From the NCBI GenBank assembly GCA_038214135.1, contig JBBQSD010000012.1, positions 13,235 to 77,234 of the forward strand: a DNA stretch of 64,000 nucleotides, in the 5' to 3' direction. Under the pieces are notes generated by a model. It saw only the letters and a list, made by a program, of their open reading frames with translations. It did not search any database and was not told the DNA's origin. The position numbers and the translations under genes are program-made. Shown one piece after another: positions 9,029 to 19,001 of the stretch. This DNA comes from JANLSE01 sp038214135. GTDB lineage: Bacteria > Chloroflexota > Chloroflexia > Chloroflexales > Roseiflexaceae. Position 1 is the stretch's first letter; every line of letters begins with the position of its first letter.

Positions 9029-9372
9029 CGCCAGTTTCCTCCGGTTTGCCTGCTCACTCATATACCCACGGCAAAGGATTAGTCAATATCCGCAGATTTC
9101 GCAGATTTCGCAGATTGATCAACAGTACTGCGCTTCAGGATACGATACCTTCCGAGCCAGTGCAAGCGTTATAGCTATGGCAGTGTTCGCGAATTGCCAA
9201 CATATTGCTTTCGGCTTGGTTTCAAACGCAGTGTATAGTTGAGATATTCCCGTGGGTTGCAGCGAAGCTGCAACCCACGAGGGGGAATATCCGCGGGTCT
9301 GCGGCCCGCGAACCCCCGCGAGCGAGACTCAAATTGATGAGATACTCTTGAGAGAAATGCATGGAGGATGGC
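9029..9372. repeat. Intergenic region with nested palindromes
   Basis: No gene seen. It holds a short tandem (GCAGATTTC-type, about 9091-9115) and a perfect 13-bp hairpin with a GAA loop (CGTGGGTTGCAGC at 9251-9263, complement at 9267-9279). An outer ATATTCCC/GGGAATAT pair flanks this hairpin. A second palindrome in GCGGG/CCCGC follows at about 9291-9315. These look like dispersed chromosomal repeats. Confidence 0.6.
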
Positions 9373-10140
9373 ATGTGGTGGTTAATTGGCGGTGCAGGCA
9401 TTTTCTTGGCAATAACAGCAATTGCATGCGTTGGTATCGCCCTGAATTATGATCGGCGCGTGATTGCGATGCGTGGGACGGGAACCCTGAGCGCATCGGA
9501 GATCGAACGGCTGCATCGTGCTGGTGAACGTGGGCTGCGCTGTGAAATTACTGGTGTGATTGAATGCGATTCGCCAATGACTGCGCCGATGTCGAATATG
9601 ATCTGTGTTGCGTACTCGCATCAGGTTGTTCAACACATGGAGAGTGGTGTCTATAGTGATCTTGAGGATACGCGAAACAGCCGGGCAACACTGGGCAGTT
9701 GGTCGCGCAATCGTGAATATACCCAGGTCGAATCGCCAAACGAGCGCAGGGCACGTTTTTATGTTCGCGATGCAAGTGGTCGGTTGCTTGTCGATCCCGC
9801 CTGGGCCACAATAGATATGCCACGCACAGATGAGCGCTATGAAAGCATCACATCTGGGGTCGATACCGCTCGGCCCGAGACTGTCGGTGCATGGAATACA
9901 GAGGATGCGCTAGCGCTTGGATCGCCAGTGTATGTGCTTGGCTACCTTGGTGAAGTATATGGTGAAGCGGCGCTCGTCTGCCATTCCGATCAGGAGTATC
10001 CCTTTGTGATCAGCTACCGTAGCGAGCGCGAACTGGAGCGCAGTGTTTCGACACGCTCAAATCTTCTGTATCTTGGTTCGGGAATAGCGGGGGCGCTGGG
10101 TGTCGTAATGATCTGGCTGGCAGCGGGGAGGTTGTTCTAA
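9373..10140 (+). CDS. GIDE-like (E3 ubiquitin ligase-like) membrane protein
   Basis: 255 residues from ATG 9373; GGAGG at 9363-9367 fits this start better than ATG 9361. One N-terminal helix (WWLIGGAGIFLAITAIACVG) and one C-terminal helix (LGSGIAGALGVVMIWLA) enclose a soluble domain of the GIDE type. That fold is shared with eukaryotic MUL1/MAPL but here lacks a RING finger. Visible motifs include GLRCEITGVIE, FYVRDASGRLLVDP and VYVLGYLGEV. The bacterial role of these proteins is not established, so the ligase name should not be taken as activity. Confidence 0.75.
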   Translation: MWWLIGGAGIFLAITAIACVGIALNYDRRVIAMRGTGTLSASEIERLHRAGERGLRCEITGVIECDSPMTAPMSNMICVAYSHQVVQHMESGVYSDLEDTRNSRATLGSWSRNREYTQVESPNERRARFYVRDASGRLLVDPAWATIDMPRTDERYESITSGVDTARPETVGAWNTEDALALGSPVYVLGYLGEVYGEAALVCHSDQEYPFVISYRSERELERSVSTRSNLLYLGSGIAGALGVVMIWLAAGRLF

Positions 10141-10184
10141 TTGGGAGTCAGCAGCGACGCGATGCATCGCGCCGGTAGGGGAGG

Positions 10185-10565
10185 CTATGTCCTCGTCGCC
10201 AGCAGAGAACGCAACCCATCAATCAATGGGGTTGGTGCCGTCAGCTTTTCAATATAGAGATCAATGCCAAGCTCATCCATCCGTCGCCGCATCAGAAGCG
10301 TTGATGAGGATGTCAGCACAATAATTCGCACACCAGGGTCATGTAGCTTGAGTTGTTTTACCAACTCCTCGTCGGAACGATTGTGCGGCGATGGATCAAT
10401 AATCAAAATGTCGGGCTGGTGCCGCAGAGCACTCAGTTGCCCTCGTTCGGCAGTGGACTCGACGGCTACTATTGCATGCGGATCAACCCGCTCCACGAGG
10501 GTGCGAGTGACAGATGCAGCACTACTATCAGCATCAATGATTAAAATATGTGGTGGCTCGTGCAT
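10185..10565 (-). CDS. Stand-alone receiver (REC) domain protein
   Basis: 126 residues covering only a CheY-like fold. It has the acidic pair (ILIIDAD), the probable phospho-acceptor Asp in DILIIDPSP, Ser/Thr in VLTSSS and Lys in IEKL. There is no output domain, so it may act by binding partners. The nearest kinase in the window is far away. It lies downstream of the DHOD-like and PFOR genes on the same strand, 46 bases away, and may be read with them. Confidence 0.75.
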   Translation of the reverse strand: MHEPPHILIIDADSSAASVTRTLVERVDPHAIVAVESTAERGQLSALRHQPDILIIDPSPHNRSDEELVKQLKLHDPGVRIIVLTSSSTLLMRRRMDELGIDLYIEKLTAPTPLIDGLRSLLATRT

Positions 10566-10611
10566 GCATTTCGCCTCAGCACAGGGTCGAATTCATAACG
10601 ATGGACAAGCG

Positions 10612-11619
10612 CTATACCAACATACGGTCATCGAATAAATTCAGGATCTTCATATAGTTGGCCCGCTCGAAGGCGGCTGGCTGTGCGACAGAACGCTGGC
10701 TCATGGAGCCGCGCATCTGTTCAATCGAATCATACTCATGCTCAACCATCCAGGCATGCAGATCGTAGAGTATCCCGCCAAGGCGGGCCGTACCCTGGCT
10801 GAGCAGTTCCGAGGCCAGCATCACGGCATTGGCTCCTGCCATAACTGCCTTCACAACATCCTGGGCGCTATGGACGCCGCTCGTCAATGCGAGATCGGCG
10901 GCGATTTGCCCATAGAGAATGGCGATCCAGCGTAGTGGCATACGCAGATCATCTGAGGTACTCAGGTGCAGGTTCGGAACAACCTCAAGCTCGTTCAGAT
11001 CAAAATCTGGCTGATAGAAACGGTTGAACAGAACCAACCCATTCGCTCCAGCAGCAACAAAGCGCTGCGCTATATTCGGAATTGAGGTAAAGGACGGGCC
11101 GATCTTGATGGCCAATGGGATGTGGAGTTGTTGGCGAACACTACTCACTAGTGTAACAAAACTTTCCTCAAGTTCAGCGCCAGTCAAATTTGGGTCGGTT
11201 GGCACATAGTAGATATTCAGTTCGAGTGCATCGGCACCGGCCTCCTGCAGGCGATGGGCATATTCTACCCAACCACCCGCGGAGATTCCATTCAGGCTGG
11301 CGATCACAGGAATCTGTACTGCATCCTTCAATCGTTTCAGGTGATTGACATACTGTTCCGGCTCTAGATTGTAGTGCCCCAAATCCGGGAAGTAGCTGAG
11401 TGCCTCGGCATAACTATCGGTTCCCTTGCTCAGGTAGTGATCGAGCGAACGGCTCTCGTGGTCGATCTGCTCCTCAAACAGCGAGTACATAACGATGGCA
11501 CCAGCGCCTGCCTCCTCAAGCCGCCGCACTCGATCAACCTTGCGCGAGAGTGGTGAGGCCGAAACGATCAGCGGATTCTTGAGCGGAAGACCCAAATATG
11601 TTGTTGTGAGATCGGGCAT
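10612..11619 (-). CDS. Dihydroorotate dehydrogenase-like flavoprotein
   Basis: 335 residues, FMN-binding TIM barrel. It opens TTTYLGLPLKNPLIVSASPL, and motifs PVIASLNG, ALELNIY and GANAVMLAS follow. Family members with this gene order are often annotated dihydroorotate dehydrogenase-like and found beside pyruvate:ferredoxin oxidoreductase, so a redox role tied to ferredoxin is as likely as pyrimidine synthesis. No pyr genes are nearby. AGGAG precedes ATG 11619. The gene follows the PFOR gene by about 100 bases. Confidence 0.85.
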   Translation of the reverse strand: MPDLTTTYLGLPLKNPLIVSASPLSRKVDRVRRLEEAGAGAIVMYSLFEEQIDHESRSLDHYLSKGTDSYAEALSYFPDLGHYNLEPEQYVNHLKRLKDAVQIPVIASLNGISAGGWVEYAHRLQEAGADALELNIYYVPTDPNLTGAELEESFVTLVSSVRQQLHIPLAIKIGPSFTSIPNIAQRFVAAGANGLVLFNRFYQPDFDLNELEVVPNLHLSTSDDLRMPLRWIAILYGQIAADLALTSGVHSAQDVVKAVMAGANAVMLASELLSQGTARLGGILYDLHAWMVEHEYDSIEQMRGSMSQRSVAQPAAFERANYMKILNLFDDRMLV

Positions 11620-11720
11620 AGTGTGCTCCTATTAAGAACCGAGAACAAGAGAACAAGCAGGCGAGTGAACAAGAATCAGCGCAATCTTTGTTCCGTTGTT
11701 CCGTTGTTGTGACTCCTGGT

Positions 11721-14700
11721 TTAGCTCTTCACGGGTTCTGCCGCAAGTTGCTGATAGTGTTCCCATTGAACTTGAATGGCATGTTGGCTTTCGTGGAGCA
11801 GCAGTTCTGCACGCTCTGGGTCACTCTGGCGCAGCATTTGGTAGCGGGTTTCGTTATAGATATACTGCTCAAGCGGCACACTGGGGGCCTTCGAGTCAAT
11901 TGTTAGCGGGGATTGGCCCTGTGCTGCTAATGTCGGGTTGTAGCGATAGAGCAGCCAGTGTCCACTCTGCACCGCCAATTTTTGTTGACTAAGCCCCTGG
12001 CGCATATCGATTCCGTGTGAAATACAATGGCTGTAGGCAACAATCAGCGATGGACCATCGTAGGCTTCGGCTTCCTGGAAGGCCTTGAGAGTCTGCTGAT
12101 CATCGGCACCCATTGCGACACGGCTAACATAGACATTGCCATACGACATGGCGATCATGCCCAGATCCTTCTTGGCCGTCCCTTTGCCACGCGCCGCAAA
12201 CTTCGCCACTGCACCACGGGGAGTCGATTTTGAGGATTGGCCGCCGGTATTGGAATAGACCTCGGTGTCGAGCACAAGCACATTGACATTGCGCCCTGAT
12301 GCGAGCACATGATCGAGCCCACCAAAGCCAATATCGTAGGCCCAACCATCGCCACCGATGATCCACACGCTCTTCTTCACCAGGGCATCGGCGAGGCTTT
12401 GCAGCATTTCGATTGATGAACGCAGCGCTGGAGTGCTGACATCGCCATTCAGCAGTTGCTGGAGTTGGCTCTTCAGCAGTACAACCCGCTCACGCTGGGC
12501 AGCAATCCCGGCATCGGTTGATTGATCGGCGTTCAGCAGTTCCTGCGTGAGGTTGGCATCGATCAATGCGGCAAGTCGGGTCAGCAATGCGTGGGCCTGA
12601 TCGGTCTGCTGATCCAGCGAGAGGCGCATACCCAAACCAAATTCGGCGTTATCCTCGAACAGCGAATTCGACCAGGCTGGCCCGCGGCCATCGCGCCCAA
12701 CCGACCATGGTGTTGTTGGCAGGTTGCCGCCATAGATCGATGAACAACCAGTGGCATTGGCAACCACCATGCGGTCGCCAAACAGTTGGGTGGCCAGCTT
12801 GACATAGGGCGTCTCGCCACAGCCAGAACAGGCACCCGAGAACTCAAACAGCGGAATGATCAACTGCGAGTTTTTGATGGTTCCCAGGCCAACTTGAACA
12901 CGCTCGGTTTCGGGCAGTTCCTGGAAGAATTCCCAGTTGGCGCGTTCACTCTGGCGCAGTGGCGGCTGCGGAGCCATGTTGATCGCCTTGCGGCCAACCT
13001 GACGCTTATCCTTGACTGGGCAGGCCTCGATGCATAGCCCGCAGCCGGTACAATCCTCTGGTGAGATCTGCAGCGTATACTGCATGCCAGGGAATTCTTT
13101 GAAGCGGGCGGCAGTGGAGCGGAAACTTTCTGGTGCGCCAGCCAATTCGGTCGCGTCATAGATCTTGGTGCGGATCACGGCATGTGGGCAAACGAACGAA
13201 CACTTGCCGCATTGGATACATAGATCTGGATCCCAAACCGGAATCTCAAGTGCTAGATTGCGCTTCTCCCATTGGGCCGTGCCACTTGGATAGGTGCCAT
13301 CAACTGGCAGCGCACCGACTGGCAGGCTATCGCCATGGCCCGAGATCATTGGGCCGAGAACATTGCGAACAAATGCTGGTGCGTCCAGTGGTGCAGGCAG
13401 ACGCATCTCGATTGCTGTTGGCGAGATGCTATGCTGGCTGAGATCAACGAGGTACATGTTTTCGAGAGCCGCATCGACAGCCCGCTCATTCTGGCGCACA
13501 ACCGTCGCCCCACGCTTGCCATAAGTCTTGGTGATCGCCTTCTTGATCTGCTCGATGGCTTCCTCGCGGGGCAACACGCCACTCAGCGCAAAGAAACATG
13601 TTTGCATGACGGTATTGACCCGCCGCCCCATGCCACTTTCCTGGGCAACTCTATCGGCATCGATCACATACAAGCGGATCTGCTTTTCGAGCAGTTCTTG
13701 CTGAACATCACGCGGCAGATATTCCCAGATTGTTTCTGGCCCATATGGGCTATTGAGCAGGAAGATCGCGCCAGAAACCGCATGCTGCAACACATTGACC
13801 CGTTCCAGGAAGGTAAACTGGCTGCAGGCCACGAACCCGGCCTGGTCGATCAGATAGGGTGCTCGGATGGGATACGGGCCAAATCGCAGATGCGAGACCG
13901 TCATCGATCCAGATTTCTTCGAGTCATAGACGAAATAGCCCTGGGCATAATTATCGGTTTCTTCGCCAATAATCTTGATTGCATTCTTGTTGGCACCAAC
14001 CGTGCCATCGGAGCCAAGTCCATAGAACAGACAGCGCACGGTGGCCGCATGCTCAATCGAGAATGTCGGGTCGTATTCTAGGCTAGTATGGCCAACATCA
14101 TCGATAATGCCAACCGTAAAATGATTCTTGGGCTGCGCTTTGGCTAGTTCATCGAAGATACCCTTGATCATCGCAGGAGTAAATTCCTTCGAGCCCAGGC
14201 CATAGCGCCCACCAACTACCATCAATGATTGTTGGGGATTATTGGTTTCTTGCAGGGAGGACATAATATCGAGATACAGTGGCTCGCCAACACTACCTGG
14301 TTCTTTGGTTCGATCAAGCACCGCAATACGCTGGACTGTTGGCGGAAGCGCACGCCGCAGTGCTGCACTATCAAACGGGCGGAACAGCCGCACATTAATA
14401 CAGCCAACTTTCTCGCCACGATCTGCTAGGAAGCGCACCGTTTCGGCAACCGCCTCAGCAGCAGAACCCATCAGAATGATCACCCGTTCGGCATCGGGCG
14501 CACCGGCATAATCGAACAGATCATAATGGCGGCCAGTCAGTTTCGCAAACTGCGCCAGTGTCTCGGCCACAATTCCTGGCGTTGCCGTATAGAATGGGTT
14601 GACCGTCTCCCGGCCCTGGAAGTAGGTATCCGGGTTTTGGGCGGTACCACGGATGAACGGACGATCCGATGAAAGGCCGCGCATGCGATGGGCATGCACC

Positions 14701-15296
14701 AGGCTATCGTCGATCAGGGCACGCAGGGTTTCTTCACCAAGCAGGGCGATCTTATTGATCTCGTGTGAGGTCCGGTAGCCATCAAAGAAGTGCAGGAATG
14801 GCACGCGCGCCCGCAGTGTGGCGCTATGAGCAACTGCCGCCATATCCTGGGCTTCCTGGGCATTCCGCGATGCCAACATGGCCCAGCCAGTTGCACGGCA
14901 GGCCATCACATCAGAATGATCGCCAAAGATCGAAAGACCCTGGGCTGCCAAGGCGCGTGCAGCAATATGAAAGACCGTCGATGTCAGTTCGCCAGCGATC
15001 TTATACATGTTCGGAATCATCAGCAGCAAGCCCTGCGATGCCGTAAATGTCGTGGCCAGTGCGCCTGTTTGGAGCGCACCATGCAGCGCACCGGCTGCGC
15101 CACCCTCGGATTGCATCTCGATCACATGCGGAACCACACCCCACAGATTGGGTTGGTGTGTCGCCGCCCAACTATCAGCAGATTCGCCCATTGGCGTGGA
15201 GGGGGTGATTGGGTAGATCGCAATAACTTCACTCAGCCGATATGCGACATTTGCCGCTGCTTCATTTCCATCAATTGTGATTTGTGTCGCGTCCAT
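11721..15296 (-). CDS. nifJ: Pyruvate:ferredoxin (flavodoxin) oxidoreductase
   Basis: 1191 residues, the single-chain form carrying all domains in order. The pyrimidine-binding domain has YPITPSTPM near the N-terminus. The gamma domain follows, then two 4Fe-4S clusters in CIQCGKCSFVCPH and CTGCGLCIEACPVKD. A TPP-binding domain has SGACSGCGETPY and GGDGWAYDIGFGGLDH. It oxidises pyruvate to acetyl-CoA and CO2 and passes electrons to ferredoxin; in phototrophic relatives it may run in reverse. GAGGAG precedes the ATG. The DHOD-like gene follows it on the same strand. Confidence 0.97.
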   Translation of the reverse strand: MDATQITIDGNEAAANVAYRLSEVIAIYPITPSTPMGESADSWAATHQPNLWGVVPHVIEMQSEGGAAGALHGALQTGALATTFTASQGLLLMIPNMYKIAGELTSTVFHIAARALAAQGLSIFGDHSDVMACRATGWAMLASRNAQEAQDMAAVAHSATLRARVPFLHFFDGYRTSHEINKIALLGEETLRALIDDSLVHAHRMRGLSSDRPFIRGTAQNPDTYFQGRETVNPFYTATPGIVAETLAQFAKLTGRHYDLFDYAGAPDAERVIILMGSAAEAVAETVRFLADRGEKVGCINVRLFRPFDSAALRRALPPTVQRIAVLDRTKEPGSVGEPLYLDIMSSLQETNNPQQSLMVVGGRYGLGSKEFTPAMIKGIFDELAKAQPKNHFTVGIIDDVGHTSLEYDPTFSIEHAATVRCLFYGLGSDGTVGANKNAIKIIGEETDNYAQGYFVYDSKKSGSMTVSHLRFGPYPIRAPYLIDQAGFVACSQFTFLERVNVLQHAVSGAIFLLNSPYGPETIWEYLPRDVQQELLEKQIRLYVIDADRVAQESGMGRRVNTVMQTCFFALSGVLPREEAIEQIKKAITKTYGKRGATVVRQNERAVDAALENMYLVDLSQHSISPTAIEMRLPAPLDAPAFVRNVLGPMISGHGDSLPVGALPVDGTYPSGTAQWEKRNLALEIPVWDPDLCIQCGKCSFVCPHAVIRTKIYDATELAGAPESFRSTAARFKEFPGMQYTLQISPEDCTGCGLCIEACPVKDKRQVGRKAINMAPQPPLRQSERANWEFFQELPETERVQVGLGTIKNSQLIIPLFEFSGACSGCGETPYVKLATQLFGDRMVVANATGCSSIYGGNLPTTPWSVGRDGRGPAWSNSLFEDNAEFGLGMRLSLDQQTDQAHALLTRLAALIDANLTQELLNADQSTDAGIAAQRERVVLLKSQLQQLLNGDVSTPALRSSIEMLQSLADALVKKSVWIIGGDGWAYDIGFGGLDHVLASGRNVNVLVLDTEVYSNTGGQSSKSTPRGAVAKFAARGKGTAKKDLGMIAMSYGNVYVSRVAMGADDQQTLKAFQEAEAYDGPSLIVAYSHCISHGIDMRQGLSQQKLAVQSGHWLLYRYNPTLAAQGQSPLTIDSKAPSVPLEQYIYNETRYQMLRQSDPERAELLLHESQHAIQVQWEHYQQLAAEPVKS

Positions 15297-15318
15297 TACG
15301 CGCTCCTCTATATTGAAC

Positions 15319-15373
15319 AGACGCGAGGCAGCGCGTCTTTACGTGTTTGCGTTCAGACACGAGGCATCGTGTC
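15319..15373. repeat. Pair of related hairpins upstream of nifJ
   Basis: Two small palindromes share the loop AGGCA: AGACGCG/CGCGTCT (15319-15338) and GACACGA/TCGTGTC (15356-15373). They lie between the nifJ start and a CBS-domain fragment. They resemble other short dispersed hairpins in the window and may sit in the nifJ leader or promoter region. Confidence 0.5.
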
Positions 15374-15374
15374 G

Positions 15375-15620
15375 CTACGGATTCGTGTGCTCATTATCCA
15401 GCCGCTGGACAAGTGCTTCAAACAGATCGCTTTCGGTAAGGATGCCAAGCACATTGTGCTGTTCCTCCACAACTGGTAGGCCACCAATCTTGTTTTCGAT
15501 CATCAGCAGGGTAGAAATGCCACAGCGGAGCGTTTCAAGAGAAGCGCTCTGGCCTTGTAGACACTCCTGTTCTGGGTTATAGAATAGCAGCCGCGCTGAT
15601 CGGAGTGTGTTGTCATGTCT
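15375..15620 (-). pseudogene. CBS-domain fragment without a start codon
   Basis: An open frame of 81 codons ends at TAG 15375-15377 and is closed upstream by TAA 15621-15623, with no ATG. Its C-terminal half reads as one CBS motif (NKIGGLPVVEEQHNVLGILTE, then SDLFEALV). CBS domains bind adenine nucleotides and normally come in pairs; the first half and the partner domain are missing here. I call it a remnant of a CBS-pair regulator. Confidence 0.6.
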
Positions 15621-15743
15621 TTACATACCGTGGGGTTTGGTTATCCTGTAGCCGTTTGCGTAACTGAACTGTGACTATGGATGTTATGCTTATGTATCAG
15701 CCAACCAAGCCATCAGCCGAGAGAACGATAGATGCCCCAGAAT

Positions 15744-15763
15744 CCGCAGGTTAAAGCCTGCGG
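15744..15763. repeat. Dispersed CCGCAGG palindrome
   Basis: CCGCAGG and CCTGCGG flank a TTAAAG loop. Related copies occur at 22377-22412, 27267-27302, about 52340-52360 and 63244-63263. The surrounding 15621-15878 holds no gene that I recognise. Confidence 0.55.
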
Positions 15764-15878
15764 CCAGGGGTACGACCAAGGGACGATGAAGCCTGCGGCC
15801 AGGAGATGATGTACCAGAGCCGCATGGTTCTCAGCGTTTGGGACCTGAATACTGTAAGCTTAAGCGAAGCGACAAAAC

Positions 15879-17402
15879 ATGATGTTGATTGGTGATTGGC
15901 TTGATCGGCGGGCGCAACTGAGCCCGGAGAAGGTGGCCCTGATCGATGCACTGCATGGCATGCGACCGATCACCTACCGCGATTGGAACCGCGCTGCCAA
16001 TCGAACGGCCAACTTCCTACGGGCGCTTGGTGTTGAGCGCGGGGATCGCGTGGCCATCCTGGCCCACAATTGTGTTGAGTATCTTGATTTGTGGTTTGCC
16101 TGCGGAAAGATCGGTGCGATCCTCCAGGCGCTCAACTGGCGTCTTACTATGCACGAGTTGGCTGCCCTGATTGCGGATGCCCAGCCGACTGTGCTTGTCT
16201 ATGGGGCCGAATTCGCCGCCCAGGTTGCTAACATCTGCGCCGATCTGCCTATTGACTTGATTGCCCTTGACCCACAAACATCAGAACATGATCTGATACC
16301 ATTTACAGCATGTGAGCAATATTCCGACACACCACCGCCTGCGATTGCGCTGGATTGGAACGATGCCTGGGTGATCTGTTACACTGGTGGCAGCACTGGC
16401 CTGCCGAAAGGCGCGCTACTGACGCATGGCAGCATCACATGGAATGCGATCAACACGATCACGAGCTGGGGGCTTACGCCGGACGATACCACGATTTTGA
16501 ATGCGCCATTGTTCCACACAGGTGGCCTGAATGTCTTTACCGCGCCATTGGTGTATATTGGTGGAACATCGATTGTCTGCCGGGGGTTTGATGCGGCCCA
16601 GGTTTTTGATCTGATCCGTGATGCAGGCGTGACGCTCTATTTTGGCGTTCCGACGACCTTTATCACATTGCAGCAGCATCCGCGCTGGTGGACGGGCGAT
16701 TTCAGCAGGCTCAAATTGATCATCAGCGGTGGGGCACCATGCCCGCTGCCGGTGTTCGAGCGTTTCTGGGAGCGCGGGGTTGATTTCAAAACCGGCTATG
16801 GCCTGACTGAGGCTGGACCGAACACCTTCTGGTTGCCAGCCGCCGATGTGCGCCGCAAACCTGGTGCTGTTGGCTACCCGCTGATGCATATTGATCTACG
16901 AATCATTGCGCCGGATGGGCAGATGTGTGGCCCAGATCAGGTAGGCGAATTGCAGATTCGTGGGCCACATGTGTGTGCTGGGTACTGGAATAACACAGCA
17001 GAGACGGCCAGCGCATTTGTGGATGGATGGCTGCGGACTGGCGATCTAGCCAGTTTTGACGCCGATAGGTGCTATTCAATCGTTGGGCGGCTGAAGGATG
17101 TGATCATCTCGGGTGGCGAGAATATCTATCCAGCTGAAGTCGAGAGTGTGCTGGCAGGCCATCCCGCAATTGCCGAAATTACCCTAATTGGCATTGCTGA
17201 TCCAACCTGGGGCGAAGTAGGGCGGGCCATTATCGTCGTGCGGCCAACACATCGATTTGATCAGGCAGCATTTCTGGCCTATGGGCGCGAGCGATTGGCG
17301 GGCTACAAGCTGCCAAAGAGTGTTGTGGTGGTTGATTCGATCCCAAAGACAGCGGCTGGCAAGGTGGATCGGTTATGGTTGAAACAGCAGTATGGATTAT
17401 AA
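15879..17402 (+). CDS. Acyl-CoA synthetase (AMP-forming)
   Basis: 507 residues of the ANL superfamily. The ATP-binding loop is YTGGSTGLPKG. The A5 motif is GYGLTEAGP and the A7/A8 region is GWLRTGD followed by GRLKDVIISGGENIYP. The C-terminal catalytic lysine lies in PKTAAGKVDR. The enzyme activates a carboxylic acid, probably a fatty acid, to its CoA thioester through an acyl-adenylate. Substrate chain length cannot be read. Start ATG 15879 or 15882. No operon partner is obvious; a hydrolase gene follows 320 bases later. Confidence 0.9.
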   Translation: MMLIGDWLDRRAQLSPEKVALIDALHGMRPITYRDWNRAANRTANFLRALGVERGDRVAILAHNCVEYLDLWFACGKIGAILQALNWRLTMHELAALIADAQPTVLVYGAEFAAQVANICADLPIDLIALDPQTSEHDLIPFTACEQYSDTPPPAIALDWNDAWVICYTGGSTGLPKGALLTHGSITWNAINTITSWGLTPDDTTILNAPLFHTGGLNVFTAPLVYIGGTSIVCRGFDAAQVFDLIRDAGVTLYFGVPTTFITLQQHPRWWTGDFSRLKLIISGGAPCPLPVFERFWERGVDFKTGYGLTEAGPNTFWLPAADVRRKPGAVGYPLMHIDLRIIAPDGQMCGPDQVGELQIRGPHVCAGYWNNTAETASAFVDGWLRTGDLASFDADRCYSIVGRLKDVIISGGENIYPAEVESVLAGHPAIAEITLIGIADPTWGEVGRAIIVVRPTHRFDQAAFLAYGRERLAGYKLPKSVVVVDSIPKTAAGKVDRLWLKQQYGL

Positions 17403-17719
17403 GCTTACAGTGTTCATCTGGCGGGACTACGCGCCCCGCGCCTGCGTTCAGGAACTCTTTCGCAGGGCTACGCGCCCCAGATGGCTTTCGCAGGGCTACG
17501 CGCCCCGCACCCGCGGTCGGGGTGGGCCGCCACCCCAACTCCCCCGGCCAGGGACCTTGTCCCTGGACCCTGAATGGAACATCATGGCTTGCTAGTATTT
17601 GTGTGTCATGCTACGGCTGCAATCGATAAACCGCTGTGAAAATAGTTTGTTCGCATAGTTCTTGGTTCTTGTGCGCTTGTTCTATCGGCTATCGGCTAGT
17701 TCACACAAAGGAGTGCCTC
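17403..17719. repeat. Intergenic repeats
   Basis: No gene seen. GGGCTACGCGCCCC-type units occur three times (17427-17505). They are followed by a palindrome (CCAGGGAC/GTCCCTGG, about 17553-17571) and a GAATGGAAC tail that reappears at about 63680-63700. Two copies of ATCGGCT follow at about 17685-17697. Confidence 0.55.
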
Positions 17720-18784
17720 ATGAGCAGTATCCCATTGATGGGCGGCATCACATCACGCATGGTCGAAACCCCACGAATCGCGCTACATGTTCGGTTCGCC
17801 GGGCCACATGATGGTATTCCAGTAGTATTCGTGCATGGCAATGCATCATCGGCAACCTATTGGGAGGAAGAGATGTTGGCGCTCCCAAGCGGCTTCTGGG
17901 CGATTGCGCCGGATCTGCGCGGCTATGGCGATACCGAGGATAAGCTGGTTGATTCGACGCGTGGCCTTGGCGATTGGGTTGATGATCTGCTTGGCCTGAT
18001 GGAAACGCTTGAAATCTCTAGGTATCATGTTGTTGGGCATTCGCTTGGTGGCACCATCGTTCTGAATATGATTGCAGCTGCTGGTGCGGCAATTTTTACG
18101 GCAACGGTAGCTGCGCCTGGTTCGCCATATGGCTATGGTGGCTCAAAGGGTTTGGATGGGCAGCCCTGCTATGCCGATTATGCCGGATCGGGTGGCGGGA
18201 TCGTCAATGCCGAATTTGCGCGGCTGATCTCGATTGGCGACCGAACGAGCGATAATCCGCAGGCATCGCCACGGGTCGTAATGAACAGCTTCTACTGGAA
18301 GCCGCCCTTCATCCCAGCACGTGAGGAGGAGCTGCTTTCGGGGCTGCTGAGCGAGAAGATCGGCACCGATAAATACCCAGGCGATTTTGTTCCATCACAG
18401 AACTGGCCGCGGGTTGCGCCGGGCGTGCTGGGGCCGACAAACGCACTCTCACCAAAATATGTTGGCAATAGTGTTGAGCGGCTGATTGGCGCTGAATATA
18501 AGCCGCCGATTCTGTGGGTGCGTGGTGCCGATGACCAGATCGTTTCGGATACATCGCTGTTTGATTTCGGCACCCTGGGAGCCTATGGGTATGTGCCCGG
18601 CTGGCCAGGCCAGGAGATCTACCCATCGCAGCCGATGGTGAGCCAGATGCGAACGGTGCTGGATGTGTATGTGGCCAATGGCGGCCAGTACCAGGAAGTT
18701 ACCCTGGCCGAATGTGGCCACACACCATACCTGGAGAAACCAGGCGAATTTCGCTATGTGTTTCATGATCTGCTTGTGCGGTAG
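17720..18784 (+). CDS. Alpha/beta-fold hydrolase
   Basis: 354 residues from ATG 17720, set by AAAGGAG just upstream; the frame is open further but without a better start. The oxyanion-hole motif is FVHGNAS, the nucleophile elbow is VVGHSLGGT and the acid region is VRGADDQI. The catalytic histidine is in ECGHTPYLEKP. No signal peptide. Esterase, haloalkane dehalogenase-like or lactonase activity are all possible; the substrate is unknown. Confidence 0.85.
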   Translation: MSSIPLMGGITSRMVETPRIALHVRFAGPHDGIPVVFVHGNASSATYWEEEMLALPSGFWAIAPDLRGYGDTEDKLVDSTRGLGDWVDDLLGLMETLEISRYHVVGHSLGGTIVLNMIAAAGAAIFTATVAAPGSPYGYGGSKGLDGQPCYADYAGSGGGIVNAEFARLISIGDRTSDNPQASPRVVMNSFYWKPPFIPAREEELLSGLLSEKIGTDKYPGDFVPSQNWPRVAPGVLGPTNALSPKYVGNSVERLIGAEYKPPILWVRGADDQIVSDTSLFDFGTLGAYGYVPGWPGQEIYPSQPMVSQMRTVLDVYVANGGQYQEVTLAECGHTPYLEKPGEFRYVFHDLLVR

Positions 18785-19001
18785 CTCCCGCACCTTCACC
18801 CCAACCCCTGACCCCCTGACCCCTCTCCCACACCGGGGCGAGGGGGATTGCCGCATTGCGAACCCTTCGCACCCCTCCCCACCGGTGGGGGAGGGGTTGG
18901 GGAGAGGGGGATCAGCATGGGTCCGAAAAAACCCTTCACCTGAAAAGAGGTGGGTGAGGGGTAATGTTTGCAATGTAGGGCAATCATTCTCCAGCCGCAT
19001 T
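18785..19001. repeat. C-rich dispersed repeat (CCCCTCTCCC family)
   Basis: No gene. Polypyrimidine stretches (ACCCCCTGACCCCTCTCC-like) and purine-rich complements could fold on each other. The same family appears at 19436-19495, 53286-53385 and 59250-59310. Confidence 0.6.
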
